NCBI GenBank assembly: GCA_013339765.2
Contig: CM023449.1
Span: 37,402,353-37,466,352, forward strand
Reading direction: 5' to 3'
DNA: 64,000 bases
DNA from: Haemaphysalis longicornis
Lineage: Eukaryota > Arthropoda > Arachnida > Ixodida > Ixodidae
In this document: positions 35,701 to 48,003 of the stretch, piece by piece
Layout: each line of letters begins with the position of its first letter
Position numbering within the stretch: the first letter of the stretch is position 1
Translations under genes and position numbers: made by a program
Notes under the pieces: model-generated
What the model saw: the letters and a program-made list of their open reading frames with translations, nothing else
What the model was told of the DNA's origin: nothing
The model's database searches: none

Positions 35701-36624
35701 CTAAACAAGCCCCCCAGAAGAGACACATAGAACTTCCCGGAAACACCCTACGCCTCGCCCTAATTTGAGAAGAAAGGCTGTACAAGCCAATATGCAAAAC
35801 TACTTTTTTATTTATGCTTTTCAACAGTGGCAGCTGTCAATGACGGGCTTATTGGCTTATAAGTTAGTTCTGTATATGCAATAAATGTAGAAGAGAAAAG
35901 TAGCCAATTTATTTCCGGAACCCGAAGCGGAAGCTCCGCTTTTCTATTCGTTCGGATGCTCCCGAAACTGGTTTGGCAGACCCAGCGTGTAATAATTCTG
36001 CGGCCTGTCACGGCTTATATAAGAAAGGCAAACAAAACGAAATAACTCTTGTGGAGCGTTCAGACCCTAAAACCCTAGTGGCCTCAGTGTGTCTCATTGT
36101 GTAATACCTGTTGTCGTTCTTGGGCCCACTGGACAAGAAAGATGTCGTGAAAATTTGGAAAACCAAAACTATTTACGCACGGCCCACCTGTATTTACCAA
36201 TTCACTCCGTTATTACGTCGGTAAACAAGGAAAGTTCTGGTATACAAATAGACGCGCACATTACTTCTACAGTTATCCTGCTTCTCCTTCTCTTTATTTT
36301 TGGTCTCGTCCTTTCGTCCACGTTAATTCGTTATAGTTGTTTAATATCGATACAGCTGGTTTACCCGGATAGAATATTTGTTCAAAGCTCCCTTCCGATT
36401 TCTTTTCCGTTCAGAAACCCCGCACCTTACATCATAATTTCTTCATGCAAAAGAAGCAATACCTCAGCGACCCTGGCTTCCCATGTCAAAACACGCTTCT
36501 CGCAAGAAAATAAGACCTCTTGAGAGAGACGCAATAATCCGAAGTTATCTTGAACACCCCAGTCTTTCTCTCTTCTTCGAGAACACTGTGCATTTCAACA
36601 ATGTCTGCGATTTTGTTTACTTTA
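32759..36624. other. Long unassigned region
   Basis: About 3.9 kb with no gene or element recognised. An inverted repeat around TGCTGTTTTCTG / CAGAAAACAGCA lies at about 33808-33872. A brief TGTAATACCTGTTGT match to the 2.4-kb repeat at about 36099 is too short to call. Confidence 0.4.
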
Positions 36625-38400
36625 ATTTTTTATTCACAATTCCTTACAGGCTCCTAGGAGCATTGAGTAAGGGGGGGTAAATACAAAACTACGTGCAAGA
36701 GCATTAAAGTAACATAGTACATAAATCGCTATGTACATTAATACAGGTGATGCAAGCATACAAACACGCGGTAATATGCACAGAAAGAAAACAAAGATTT
36801 CAACAATTTCAAAATATGACAATGGCGCCCAACCAGAAAAGTGAACAACCAAGTAAAAAGCAAACAAATCAAAAACAAAAAAAAAAACAAGGCACAAAAT
36901 GAACAAGATTGTAAATGTACTGTTGTACGTCATTAACATGAAAAATGTCGAGACACATGTTCCCGAAATCTAGTACTGTCAGTTATGGAAGCAATGGTAT
37001 CTGGAAGGTCATTCCACATGGAAATAGCCCGAGGCAGTTGCCATAAATGCATGAAAAACTAAACTGATTATGAAGTCGTCTCGACATGCGCACCGGTGTT
37101 ACTAGTGGTAATGGTGAAAGCCTACTATTATGAACATATTTGTGAAATAAGCAGAGGAGAGCAATGGACCGGCGTTTTTTCCAGAGGCGAAGTGAAGTAT
37201 CTAATTTTATTTTTGTTACACTTGCATGACGATCAAAGTTCCTGAAATAAACGGGCGGCTCTGTTTTGCACCGACTCCAACATCGTGGTTAGGGTAGGTT
37301 TTGAAATGGGGACCATATTGGGGACGCAAACTCAAGCTGTGGGCAAACAAAAGTCAAATAGGCTAATTTGCGAACGTCAGAGGGAGCTTTTCGCAAATTT
37401 CTCCGCAGATATCCTAGAGTTTGAGATGCTTTCGCCCTGATGGAAGTGATATGCAACGACAGGATAGATTGGGTGATAGATGTACGCCAAGATATTTGTA
37501 CGATGATGGTCGCGAATCTGTTCATTGTTTAGTACGTAGGAAAAGTTAGAATTTGTTTTTTTGCGGCTAAAAGCAGTATTTTGCACTTGGATATATTAAG
37601 GGTCATTTGCCACTTGTTACACCACTGTAATAAGGTTAAGATCATTTTGTAACACGAGGTGATCATCAGCGCTGTTAATGGTCCGGTAAACGATGCAGTC
37701 ATCGGCAAATAGGCGTATGGAAGATAATATGCTAGTGGGCAAGTCATTAATGTAAATAAGAAACAATAAGGGCCCAAGTACACTGCCCTGCGGGACACCG
37801 GACGTTACGTAACAGTAGGAAGATGAAGCATTATGACTGTGTACTGTTTGCGGAGTGTTAGAAAGTTACGCAGCCATGATAAGGTTAGAGAATCCAAGCG
37901 TAGAGCAGATAATTTGGAGATTAAACGGCTATGGGCTACACGGTCAAATGCTTTCGAGAAGTCAAGGAAAATGCAGTCTATTTGTTTGTTGTTATTCATG
38001 ACTGAGTGCAGGTCAGTTGTAAATTCGAATAGCTGTGTGTCACAGGAAACGTTTTTTCTGAAGCCGTGTTGATTAGGGAAGAAAAAGTGATTTGATTCCA
38101 GGTGACAGAAAATATGCGAAACGATAATGTGTTCAAGTAGTTTGCCACATATGCATGTCAGTGATATTGGCCGGTTGTTATCAGGGGAATTTCTGTTGCC
38201 GGCCTTAAACATGGGAACTATCTTCCCGATCTTCCAATCTTCGGGAAGGATACCCGACGACAATGATTGACGAAATATGTGCAACAAAAAAAGGCTTGAT
38301 ATACGTGATGTGTTCTTAAGTATTTTAGAATTAATGTTGTCAACGCCAGCTGATGTAGATGTTTTCAGGTTGTCAATGAGATTTAACAAATAATGTTTTT
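36625..38400 (-). pseudogene. CR1/L2-like non-LTR retrotransposon, 5'-truncated and frameshifted
   Basis: The minus frame 37805-38389 (194 codons) carries the RT N-terminal motifs SAGVDNI, NNRPISL, QHGFRKN and the catalytic FLDFSKAFD (Asp143). After a shift near 37850 the sequence reads SGVPQGSVLGP and FADD (about 37692-37703). Further frames continue with NKWQMTLNISKCK, then RAKASQTLGYLRRN..FASPIW, then a WNDLPDTIASITD-like end near 36990. About 350 bp of 3' UTR follows, ending near 36625. The order of motifs is typical of the CR1/L2 side of the Jockey/CR1 assemblage. There is no endonuclease and at least three frameshifts. Confidence 0.75.
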
Positions 38401-38664
38401 CTTATTTTTGTAACTACAATATCCAAGGGGAGATTGAAATGTTTATGGAAAATTCAAACAGTTTGCTTCAAGAAATAGGCCTGACCATAGCGAAGAGAAA
38501 AATTAATAGACCACGTACGAGCAAGAGACTTGTACACATACCCACATACAAGCAGCCGGGCACAGAAAAAAATCTGGCGGGTAGCTAAAAAAACATCATA
38601 GTTATGTAAGACTCGGTATAAAACCACACACAGTAAAAAAATTACACCATCTTCCCGTAAGGAA
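38401..38664. other. Unassigned flank
   Basis: Nothing recognised. Confidence 0.4.
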
Positions 38665-38880
38665 ACCCAGAGTAGTATGCGAAGCAGCCATGGGGTCGAT
38701 TCAAGTGCCCATCGTTTCCGTTAGGTTGAGGTACGTAGCTACCGTTATATTTACCGTTCCGTTTCCATGGTAACTGCCACACTTTTCACTTACCAGAACT
38801 CGAAATGGGAAATTGCGTTGACCCCATGGCTTTTTCGCATATTAGTCGGTGTTCCCCTACGGGAACATGGTGTAATTTTA
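38665..38880. mobile_element. Fold-back element with TGCGAAGCAGCCATGGGGTC arms
   Basis: ATGCGAAGCAGCCATGGGGTC (about 38678-38698) is inverted at about 38819-38841 (GACCCCATGGC..TTCGCAT). The right end continues with the perfect stem GTTCCC-CTAC-GGGAAC (38851-38866) and an AATTTTA stretch. The same arm and stem-loop end occur once at 19640-19700, and the arm alone at about 39380-39396. Confidence 0.65.
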
Positions 38881-39159
38881 TTGGAGGGGGGTGGGGGGGG
38901 GGTGTTAGAGTGGAGAGGCATTAAAGAGAGAGAGAGCGAGAGTCGTTGTACGTCGTATGAGTTTGTCTTAATTTAAGCATTATCATCATCATGTTCAACG
39001 TAGGTGACGTCGAGCTGTGGTTGGCGTTCCGCTTTGATTGTGACCGCCTTATGGTTTGTGAAATAATTGTGAAGTCAAGGGCTGTTGTAGTGAATGAGCC
39101 CTAAAGTTGCTGAAGATGAGGTCTATGCACGTCCCCCGATGGTTGCGCTGCTTGTAATC
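38881..39159. other. Unassigned DNA with G-run and purine repeat
   Basis: A G-rich stretch at 38885-38903 and GA-rich repeats near 38925-38942. ATCATCATCAT at about 38983-38993 could be the end of a CAT-tailed element, but no body is recognisable. Confidence 0.4.
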
Positions 39160-39400
39160 ACGGCCCGCCGAGACTCGCCGACGCACGCCGCTGCCGACGA
39201 CGATGAAACATCGAAGGCGCGTGAAGCGTGCTCGTCTCGTGCCGGCCCAGGAAGACACTGGCAACACTGTCGCTCGAGGAGCCATTAAAGGGTAAGACAC
39301 CACCGGGCGTTCAGCAAGCCGAGCATGCGCAGTGGGAGTGTGGACGGCGTAACAACAACAAGGGAGGGACATAGCCCCGACCATGGGATGCTTCGCATCT
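39160..39400. repeat. Fragment of the tRNA-cored element family
   Basis: GACTCGCCGACGCACGCCGCTG (in parts: GACTCGCCGACG, CACGCCGCTG) matches the interior of B2 near 18931-18955. The segment ends with CCATGGGATGCTTCGCAT (about 39380-39397), a relic of the fold-back arm. The tRNA-like core is missing. Confidence 0.45.
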
Positions 39401-41344
39401 AATAGGCAATATGGGCTTCGTTGCACCGTCCCGGTACGAGACACTCATATAAGAGTAAAGAATGTGTCTCTAGCTCTACCATAATTACGCCGTCTTCTCA
39501 GAAGTCCAAGGGAGGGACTGAATTCTAAAACACCACTCACATCACATTCGCTGGAAAGCCTTGAGTGCTCTTTGCCGAGCCCACGCAAACCGCCGGTAAG
39601 AGCATGCTTTACATTCCGAAGCTGTCGTCACGAACAGAAAACGAACACGTGTGCTCGCTGAAAAATTCAACGTGTGATGGTCCTAATTAATGTATGCCCT
39701 TGATAAAAGCGCAAGAAGGTCCGGCGCGCAGCACCTCTCCGCTTGCAATATGTAACGTGTGCTACTAATACCTATCTTGCCTTTCTTGCTGCTGCCTCTT
39801 CCTTGGGCGAGTCGGTATTCGCATCACTTGAACGCGACTATATGGGTCTGAATGGATGGTGGTTGAGAGTAGCTTCGGTGGATCATAGCCGTGTTCGGGA
39901 AGAATAACTGTTTTAAGAGGTTTGAAAATGTGAAAATAAAATCCAGGAGGGTTGGACAAGCTGTTCCTGATTTGGGACGATGGGTTATGATTCGACGTCT
40001 TAATGCGCTGATTCTTGTCAGATCTAGCTTGGTCTCTTCCCTCTCACTGCATAATAGTCCCCTCCCGCATTGTGCGGAGCGGTATTGCACAACCACTGCT
40101 CGTTCATATCCTGCATAACCTGAGAATTCGGTCTTCCCTGATTCTAAAACAAGAAGGTCACTGTGATGACAATAATGACAACTGTCGCAATGCGTCGGGA
40201 TCTGCTTTTGTAATTTTTTTAGTGCCGGGCATGGGCCAAAAAAGTTGAAAAGCTCTCTCGCAGAGAGTTTGAAGTTGCAGCAATGTTTGTTTTAAATCGA
40301 AAATGAAAGCACCCCTTAAACTGATTAGTTCAGCGAGTAGTAAAACTACGCATGGAACATGCGAGTTAGGTTTTATTATTGCTCTTGATACAAGGAAGAG
40401 CTGTGCGAGCGGAGATTACCAGTATATTTCATTGTATTTACATCGATCGTCGCGCGTTGTATTATTAAAAATCGAGTGATTAACAATCTATGGTTAGTTT
40501 GCTAATAAATGGCTTGCGTCGCGGAAACCAAAGTTTGCGGAAAGTAACCGCGTAATCCAGGCGCTCGAAAAGGAGACACGGCAAAAAGCGGGCTTTATAT
40601 ACTGGTAACTCTCAAAGATCGCACATCACTAGCGTAAATTTGAACGGAGCGTTCTTGTTTTACAGCCTAAAGAAAGAAATCAGGTGCACTAACTGGTCAT
40701 TTATCAATAGCCGACCGTGCACAGCCTAATGTATCACATAACTAGCTGTGTGGTTTTTAAGCTGGTAGGGCGGAGCCTAATAAATGTTCTTAATTATTTC
40801 CAGACAAAATGTATGGTTACTTAGCACGTAAAACTAGTTCTTCGGGCTTCAGGATTATACATCATAAAGGGAATTCACTGCGCTTGGTACTCTTTAATAC
40901 AGCAAAACTAAGCAATGGAAAGGTTGTGAGTTCAACAGGAACCTGTCATTTTAAATTATGAGATACATCGCTAATAAGATTCAGATAGCGCCAGCTAAAG
41001 CTGACAATACAGAGGCCGGAAGTACCAGTCTATGTCCCGAAGAAAACAAAGATGGTCTTTCACTCTACAAGATCAGTTCTCAGATGTTATGCATTGCGGA
41101 TGTTCAGATACCAATACAGGCCTCACGCTGCGAAATGGTTTGGCATGTCTAGGGCAAGGAAGCAGTATTCACCGCAGAAATTGCGTACAGATCACGTTTA
41201 TATATTTTCAGTATATCTGTATATATGTTTAAAGTTGAGCGGTTACCTTCAAGTTTGTTTAGCACAGTGCCTCGCAGAAAGAGTGCTATGCACGACGGTA
41301 TTGATTGCTCTTCATTTTCCATCCGTGGTCTCTTGTTGCCCTAT
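39401..41344. other. Unassigned DNA
   Basis: No gene, RNA or element recognised in about 1.9 kb. Confidence 0.4.
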
Positions 41345-41942
41345 TGAAGAGGAGTCGTGAAACAACAGAACCTTGCGGGGTGCCCTTTGGTATGATTTGG
41401 AAGGTACCTGAGCGTAGGTGCTGAATGCCCATTGTGGTGGTACGGTTGGTGAGGAATGCGGTGACGTAATTGTAAAAACGTTATCCACAATTGACAGAGC
41501 TGACTCCTCGCAAAGTCGCTTGATGTGTTACGTTGTCGACAAAGCCTTTGATGTCTAATGCAAGTGTGTTGTATTTCTGCTGATTTAACTTGATCAGTGT
41601 ATCTTCTTTTAGCTCGAGTAAAATCTCTCGAGCGCAGATGTGCGGCCGCAATCCATACATTGTGTTAGGAAAGTAGCTGTTTTTTGCGATGTGGGGTGAA
41701 AGGCGATTGTGGACCATATGTTCGAATAGCGTTCCTACACCGGATTTGAGGGAGATAGGTCAGAGGTTCTTGGGGTTAAGGGGCTTTCGAGGTTTGGAAA
41801 GGAGTGTTATGTCCACGAGCTTCCGTTGTGAAGGCAAGGGGCTTGCGATATACCTTTCGTTGGTGTAGTTTAGTAGATTTTCGAGGGTTACGTGATCAAA
41901 ATTATGGAGGAGCTTATTGGGAATCGTTTCCTTGCCGGGGGT
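41345..41942 (-). pseudogene. I-group non-LTR reverse transcriptase fragment
   Basis: Read on the minus strand from 41942 it gives KETIPNKLLHNFDHV, then PISLKSGVGTLFEHMVHNRL with an in-frame stop replacing the residue before PISL. The frame 41481-41717 continues to YGLRPHICAREI and ALDIKGFVDNV (motif A Asp retained). After another break it reads GTPQGSVVSRLLFN near 41350-41390. Only RT fingers and part of the palm remain; YADD, RNase H and 3' UTR are missing. The sequence differs clearly from the element at 53950, so it is a second I-like family, of a type I associate with ticks. Confidence 0.7.
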
Positions 41943-44514
41943 AGTGTTCCTGGTAGTGTGCCGGGGGTAGCGTCCAAGGTAGCATGCCGTTCGCGAGTTG
42001 GTTACCGTTCCTCAGCGCACTGATCTCCCCCAACAAAAACACTATCCATTTTGGTCTGGGTCGTTCCTACACTCTAGCCTCCCGTGGAAGAGAGCCTTGA
42101 AATCGATTTCCACCTGCATAAGCATTTCCGGAATCCTCTCCTCAGCTGAGTGGAGGGAGCAACTGGAGTGGAGGAGGTACTCAGAACACGGTACTATAAG
42201 TGCTGTCTGATTTGCAGAAAATGTCCATTCGATTCAGGCAATGACAGCTTCCGTACACACGCTTCGAGTATTTCGGAAAAGGCTTTTACAACAGGCGGTT
42301 TTTATGCTAGAAGTCAGGTATTGAGGAATTACGTTCTTACTACCGATATTTTACACCATACCGTGCCTGGACGTACAAAAGAAAGCAGGTCACTAATAAG
42401 TACAAAATGAAAGCTCTAAGGTATAGGCAGCGAATTTCACCCTATGCGATTTTAATTTATAACCGATATTGTCCGTACAGGTAATATGTAACGGGTTTAC
42501 ACAACCCGTTACATATTATTCGCATGGCGAGCCGTATTTATTCACTTTTCTTTACCTAAACTGCACATCGGCTTGAATTTCCAAAACTGCCAGTTGGCTC
42601 ATTGGAACCCAGTAGTGTAATGATGTTGCGAAATTTTTACGGCTTGAGAAGTTAGATGAAAATTTTATTTGGGCTTTCAGAATAATTATACGCGCTTGTA
42701 AATATTAGAACGTCACAGTTACTTTCCTTTATTGTAATAAAAGCAAGCAAGACCTTTTTCTGTGCTGAGCCTTTGGTAGCCTTGTTAAGTTACGGGTAGA
42801 ATTCATGCTCTACGTGAAATGGTGTATACTTAGTTTAATGGACAAAAAAGAAAACATCTCGTCAAGCGTGGGTGAATGCCGGTGTTCCGTAACAGCTGAG
42901 ATGTTAAATTTTGCGCTAGCACATACGAGTGCAACTTCAGGTATTACGCTATGTAAAAAAAAATGGCGCAGCTTCCACTAGTGTTGCAAGGCTGGAGAAA
43001 CATCAGAGCTGTCGGTCCCTGTCCCTTCGTCGGAGACGCGGTTGTTGCACATCACATGAATTTCCGAACTTGCCGCTGAAAGTTCTACATGACTGGTATG
43101 CCCGGATCGCTTTATCCGCAGCCTTTCATATTTCTCCCAAAGTGGACCACGTTAGCACGCCCTACAACCCGCAGCAACCAGCTTCGCCAACTCGGCGTCC
43201 CCATTTCAGGCGCGAATGCACGTTAACGGGCGAGGAGAACTGTGCCCGAGAGATCTCGCCACGAACGCAGCGCAGCGTGTCCTCGAAGGTCGAGGTGACC
43301 GACGCCGGGCGCTCCTCACGTGGGGCACAATCACTTGGCTCGGTATTTTTTGTAGTTTCTTGTGAGCTCCTCACGTTGTGGAAACACGTTTAAGCCTGGC
43401 CGACGCTGGGTGCACCTCACAAGGCGCACGTCCTCGTGACCATGCTTTTTTCTTGGCATATGTTCTGGTAATGCTTATAGGGCGAAACTGAAAGCGTAAA
43501 CAGCTCTGCTGTTAAAAGCCCTAAATGCGCATTGGATTAATAAAGTCGTAGCATAAACGGACGGAGAACCAGGTAGCAAAGCATTTCAGCAACCTTGTTT
43601 GGGTAATGGGGGAATTCCGTATCTTTGTACAAAATGAGGTAACCACCTCGAATAGTTTTTTTTAAAGCGAAACTTTCTGCGTCTGAGATTGTGACCATTC
43701 CGTCAACGAAACGCACTGCAGGAAAGTGAACTTAACGTAGTAGGCCTCACAAAACGATGATGATGATAAGGGATGCCACCTAGAGAACCTCACGCAAAAA
43801 TTGGTCGCGTATCTGCGGCTTTCGTTGCAAATGTCCACGGAAGACGATTATCGACTGGCGCCTCTGCCAAGTAAATTCCTTCCTTCTCTTTCCCGCTCAC
43901 CAGTCGTGCTGTTCCTCTCCCGTCTCGTTCCTCACAAGATAACACGCGAGAGGTTTACTTGAGCCAATTTAAATTTACCGCGTTTTATTGCTCCAAGTCG
44001 GGTGCCTAGATGGACGATGCCTGCGCGGCCGTACGGCCGAGGCATGCGTGACTTGAGGCACCCTACTACAACGTTAATAGGACCACGTTGCCCTACTCCA
44101 CGAGCGTTTCAAGCGGAACGTGGGGCCTATCTAGTGGAACCTTTCGTTGCTGTGGCCGTTAGATTTTTTTAAATGCCGCCAGTTAGCGCGGCGACAGCAG
44201 GCGACAGTTTTCTGCAGTTGATATAGTATTTTATCTGCTATCGCAAAACCCAAGTGTCCGTGAATTGTTTAATAAAGGAACACTGCATATATTACTCATG
44301 TATTGATTTTCTGCGTATATTTGCGTAATGCTTTTTCTTGTTCAACGATGTTGACAAGTACGAACATTAACACTGGACTTACACGTCTAGATTTGGCAGT
44401 GAGTATATAAGACTATTGCGCAGTTTCTGTTTCATTTTGGCCGGGTGGCTGAATCGAGTCACAGAGAGACAGCCAGACAGATTAAAATTTCTGCGTTTAA
44501 ATAGCCCGAGAAAG
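41943..44514. other. Unassigned DNA with a perfect hairpin
   Basis: TAATATGTAACGGGTT (42482-42497) pairs perfectly with 42503-42518 across a 5-nt loop. A CGGCCGTACGGCCG palindrome lies at about 44026-44039. The 154-codon frame 42929-43393 has no recognisable motif. Confidence 0.45.
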
Positions 44515-44820
44515 ACTATCGTCTTTTAAAGAGCGCCTCCCGTGGGCCCGAAGTGAACCTGTGTCCCTCGCGTTATGAAACCGACGTCTATCCCATCGCG
44601 CCCTTACGGCACGCTCGAGGCAGATTAGATTTAAAGTGAAGTTTTCGTGGTCTCGCTGATGTACGGATGATATCCACGGATATAATGACGCAATGACGCG
44701 AAGTGCATCCCAGCAACGATCATAGTCCCCAACCCCAACGACAGTGAAAGAATCCGTCACGAAAAGCCGAACGTTTCAACCATCGTTGTCGTTAGTAGAA
44801 GGCGCGTTCGATTTTTCTTA
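44515..44820 (-). repeat. Second tRNA-related SINE family, copy 2
   Basis: Minus-strand GATAGACGTCGGTTTCATAAC and GGGACACAGGTTCACTTC match copy 1 at 29090-29525 and keep a degenerate box B. The distal TTCAACCATCGTTGTCGTTA end is shared. It lies just before the solo LTR. Confidence 0.55.
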
Positions 44821-44853
44821 TATGCGTGCATGAAAATTATCAGGGAAACCCAC

Positions 44854-45474
44854 TGTTGAGACCGGGCGGGGGCACCCGATCCGAGCTCCGTGGCCTCCGA
44901 CATACGAGTGGTAGCGTGTATGATGCGAGCGGCCAGCCGCTGTTGCAGCCGTGAAGAAGTCCAAAAGCCGTAGGCTAACGTAACTGTTTACTTCATAGCG
45001 AGAGGTGAGCCGAAGCCAAAAAAACATACAATGCCCCGACGGGCGAGGTTACAATACAGGACTCGAGCAGAGCGACCGCATGGATTCGCTGCTCAGACAG
45101 GAACGAACTTCAGCGCTTGGGTTGCTTATATTTATACCCAAAAGCAGCAACGGTCAAACACTAACGAGTAGCAACACGCCACGAACGTCACAGACACACA
45201 CAACGCTCTTTCCACAGTTCGTGAGTCATTGATAGCCTCGGCGCACGTGGAGTCCGAGAGAGGGGAGAGAGTGTCCTTAAAACATGCTGATACATGCCTC
45301 GCCGGGCCGGCAACCGTCGAAGTTTGAAGCGCGTTGAAAGCGAGGCGACTGGGACGGGCATGTCGAGGCGTGACTCACCGACACGCTGGCGCCTGACGGC
45401 TGTGGCGCACGTGGTGGCTTCGCACGTGGTGGCTGATGCGGGGAAAATACGGTGGCGTTGGCCGATTCGTAACA
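44854..45474 (-). mobile_element. Solo LTR of a retrotransposon, 4-bp target duplication
   Basis: The 621-bp unit starts TGTTGAGACC and ends TTCGTAACA on the plus strand, so both strands have TG..CA termini (TGTT..AACA). It is flanked by CCAC at 44850-44853 and 45475-45478. On the minus strand the TATA box TATAAATATAAG lies at about 45130-45141, after a GC-rich U3-like half, giving the orientation. No internal gag-pol is adjacent, so this is a recombined solo LTR. A 4-bp duplication fits Ty3/Gypsy-type integration, but the family is not proven. Confidence 0.7.
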
Positions 45475-45478
45475 CCAC

Positions 45479-45904
45479 ACAGTCTATCGACTGACGTCTG
45501 CTGTTTTCCTCTCTCATTTTGCGCTCTCACAAGGCGCAGCAGCGGATAATAAGAGAAAAAGCACCGATGTGTGCTCAAAGATTGCGAGCAAGGGAGCTTT
45601 TAATTACGCTCCAACATAATAGCAGCGGGAACACCTTGCTTGGACAGGCGGGTTCGGCAAATATTTACCTCTGTGTCAGACCGTTCCCTTGCAGACCCAG
45701 GCGGCTTAATTTAGAGTTCTGAAAGCAACACGTGCCACCGCACAGATCGCATTCAAATGAAACAAGAGCGTGAACACAGATTGGGCTCGCTCAAATTATT
45801 CACTTCTAAACGAAAATATTTTCATTCCCAGAGTTCCTATTTAAAAGGGAAAATATTTCGCCCGATTTGCTTTTATCAGGTGACCATAAATGCCGAAAAA
45901 AATT
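45479..45904. other. Unassigned DNA
   Basis: Nothing recognised. Confidence 0.4.
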
Positions 45905-46520
45905 AGTGTCCTTCCTTTCTGTGAAGAAGGATAACCTGCGAAGCTGAACGCACCCCACGGAATGCAAGAAATAAAACACGTTTGTTCGTAATTTGCGACT
46001 GAGCATACTTTCTAACAATTAACTGAATGAAACTTGGAGGGACCCAGGATTTAGTCTCGCCAACAAACATGAAGCTGTCTGTTTCACTCCGCATAGTAGA
46101 CATCGTACTGTTTGGGTAACACACCAATCTAATCCACTCGACCACAGAGAGGACACCGGAGAAATCGCATTGGGCCGTTTGACGTCCATGTTTAAACGTC
46201 CCACCACACAACGCGCATGTCATGAGTAATGAAACCTATATCTTTGCGTGCACGCCCCCCCCCCCCCCTCCTCCCGAAACCATGCACGCCGATAACCGGT
46301 TATGCCCGCGGGCTCAGAAGTGAACAAACCGTCGAAAATGTCGCTCTAAAAGCCCCATAAGCCGAACAAGTAATATCGCCCAACGTCGGCGTTTAAAGCG
46401 GGGGTATGTTGCCGGTCACCCGGGAAGGATTAACAGCAACTTGACGAGCTGGAACTAGAGGACGCAACGGTGGCAGCAGCGGCTTTCTATTGTTCTTGCG
46501 CCTATTCACGCTTCTATTCG
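45905..46520 (-). repeat. Endonuclease-like dispersed repeat, copy B
   Basis: The minus strand at 46225-45905 matches copy A (2340-2705): a TTTAAACATGGACGT segment, TTGGTGTGTTACCCAAACAG, and the CAGCTTCGCAGGTTATCCTTC end. On its plus-strand right side a C-run (46256-46270) and the segment to 46520 (..GCGGCTTTCTATTG..TTCACGCTTCT) repeat in copy C. The coding content is fully decayed. Confidence 0.55.
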
Positions 46521-46599
46521 AGCTAAGGTTTCTTCAGTTCCCGCTTTTCCTCCAAGTGAACGAGACGCGTCCGTCCCATGGAGAGTTAAAGCTGGAAGG

Positions 46600-47090
46600 G
46601 CCTGCGCTTTATTCTTGCGGACAAACGTCGTACTGACCGTTTCTCCCCCTCGTCGTGGGCATCTCACTGTTCGTGTAACACAACAACCCAGACCAAAACC
46701 ACTCGGCTAAGGATTGGCAGCTGACAGGATGCATTGAGACGTGAGACTTCCACGTTTAAATCTCGAAGCAGCACGACGGGCACCACGGTAGCGCGGCATG
46801 AAGCCCAGTTTTGCAGGCATGTCGCACTTCTCTCCCCCCTCTCGTCTCCCCCCCCCCCCCCCCCCCCCCAAACCGTGCCCGCTTCAACCGGCAACCGCGG
46901 TAATGAGCGCATACAAACTTCGCTGAGAAAGTCTTTCAAGTTTAAAACGAATGATGGGGTTACTCCAGCGTTCCAAGCGGGCAAGCGGCGCGTCAATTCA
47001 CACCTACTAGACGAGGTGGAATTTGAGACGGCTACGGTGGCGTAGGTGGCGGCGGCTTTCGGTCATTTTTTCGCCCATTCGTGCTTCTGT
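46600..47090 (-). repeat. Endonuclease-like dispersed repeat, copy C (tandem to copy B)
   Basis: The minus frame 46664-46996 includes VPVVLLRDLNVEVSR, the same motif region as copy A, here with RDLN for GDFN. The C-run (about 46847-46870) and the following GCGGCTTTCGGTC..TTCGTGCTTCT segment parallel copy B at an offset of about 590 bp. B and C are therefore a diverged tandem duplication. Confidence 0.55.
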
Positions 47091-47856
47091 GTGTTCTCCG
47101 CAATCATCTGATGAGACCGGTACAGCCGCTGTCAGCCGATAGCACAGCTTGTGAAAGAGGCATCGGTGGTGGCAAGGGGAATAGCAGTTGTGATAGAGCG
47201 GTCGGCGGTGGTGAGGAGAAGCTGCGGATCGGCGCCGAGTAAATCGGCATCTCCGGAAGGAAAGCTGGAGGGGTTAGACACATACTGCTTCGCAGTAACA
47301 ACGGGGACCATTTGTGAAATTCAATGTGGTAGGATAGCCTCGCTGACGAAATATTGAGCCTGCACTGTGTATGATACTGAGACTGATCTCGCTATGTCAT
47401 ACAAGGGAACACAGCAACGCTGTCTTATCTGTGTCAAGGAAAGTACGATAAAGGCTGCGGGAACGATACGGACAAATTTATCCGTTATCGAATAGGGAAT
47501 TTACTTTGTACTGGTTATCGGCCATGCCTACATTGTGTGGCTACTGATGAGTAGGGCTGTTTAAAGTGTTTAAACAGCAAGTGATCCCACCTGAGATCAG
47601 CTTCGTGAGTTGCAGTTACTGATCACGCATACTTGGTGTGAAAGAACTATGAGAAAAAACTTCAGAAATAATTTGAAGGAAGTTACGTGTATCTGTCGTT
47701 ATTCGACGAATAGAGTAAGTCACCGCACATAACTCAATACAGTTTATCCGCCCGCGGGTCTCACATATCCACCGTAAGAGAGGGCTCCAATTTTTGTAGC
47801 GTAAGCTACACTGGCCGAGGTTGAGCAGTTTCGCGTGGGCCGTGAAGGGCCGTTCT
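47091..47856. other. Unassigned DNA
   Basis: Nothing recognised. Confidence 0.4.
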
Positions 47857-48003
47857 GCGCAAACGCGAGGGGCATTGGATTGGTTGGGATCGTATCGGAT
47901 CAGATTGGATTCGATTGGATTGGCTTTGCTTGGCTTGGCTTGGCTTGGCTTGGATTGGATTGGATTGGATTGGATTGGATTGTGTTGGATTGAAATCCAA
48001 TCC
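47857..48003 (+). repeat. Pentanucleotide array (GGATT/TTGGC)n
   Basis: TGCGCAAACGCGAG precedes an array of TTGGATTGGAT and TTGGC units (47874-48003), closing with a short inverse, GAAATCCAATCC. The upstream motif is a variant of the 13-mer at 48202 and 32746. Confidence 0.85.

Noticed and set aside
36085..36165. Fourth copy of the endonuclease-like repeat
   Set aside because: Only a short TGTAATACCTGTTGT-like match is present; too little to claim homology.
38983..38993. ATC-repeat tail of another I-group element
   Set aside because: No 3' UTR sequence precedes it; the trinucleotide alone is not evidence.
42929..43393. 154-codon plus frame
   Set aside because: No domain, no splice or promoter context; not supported as a gene.
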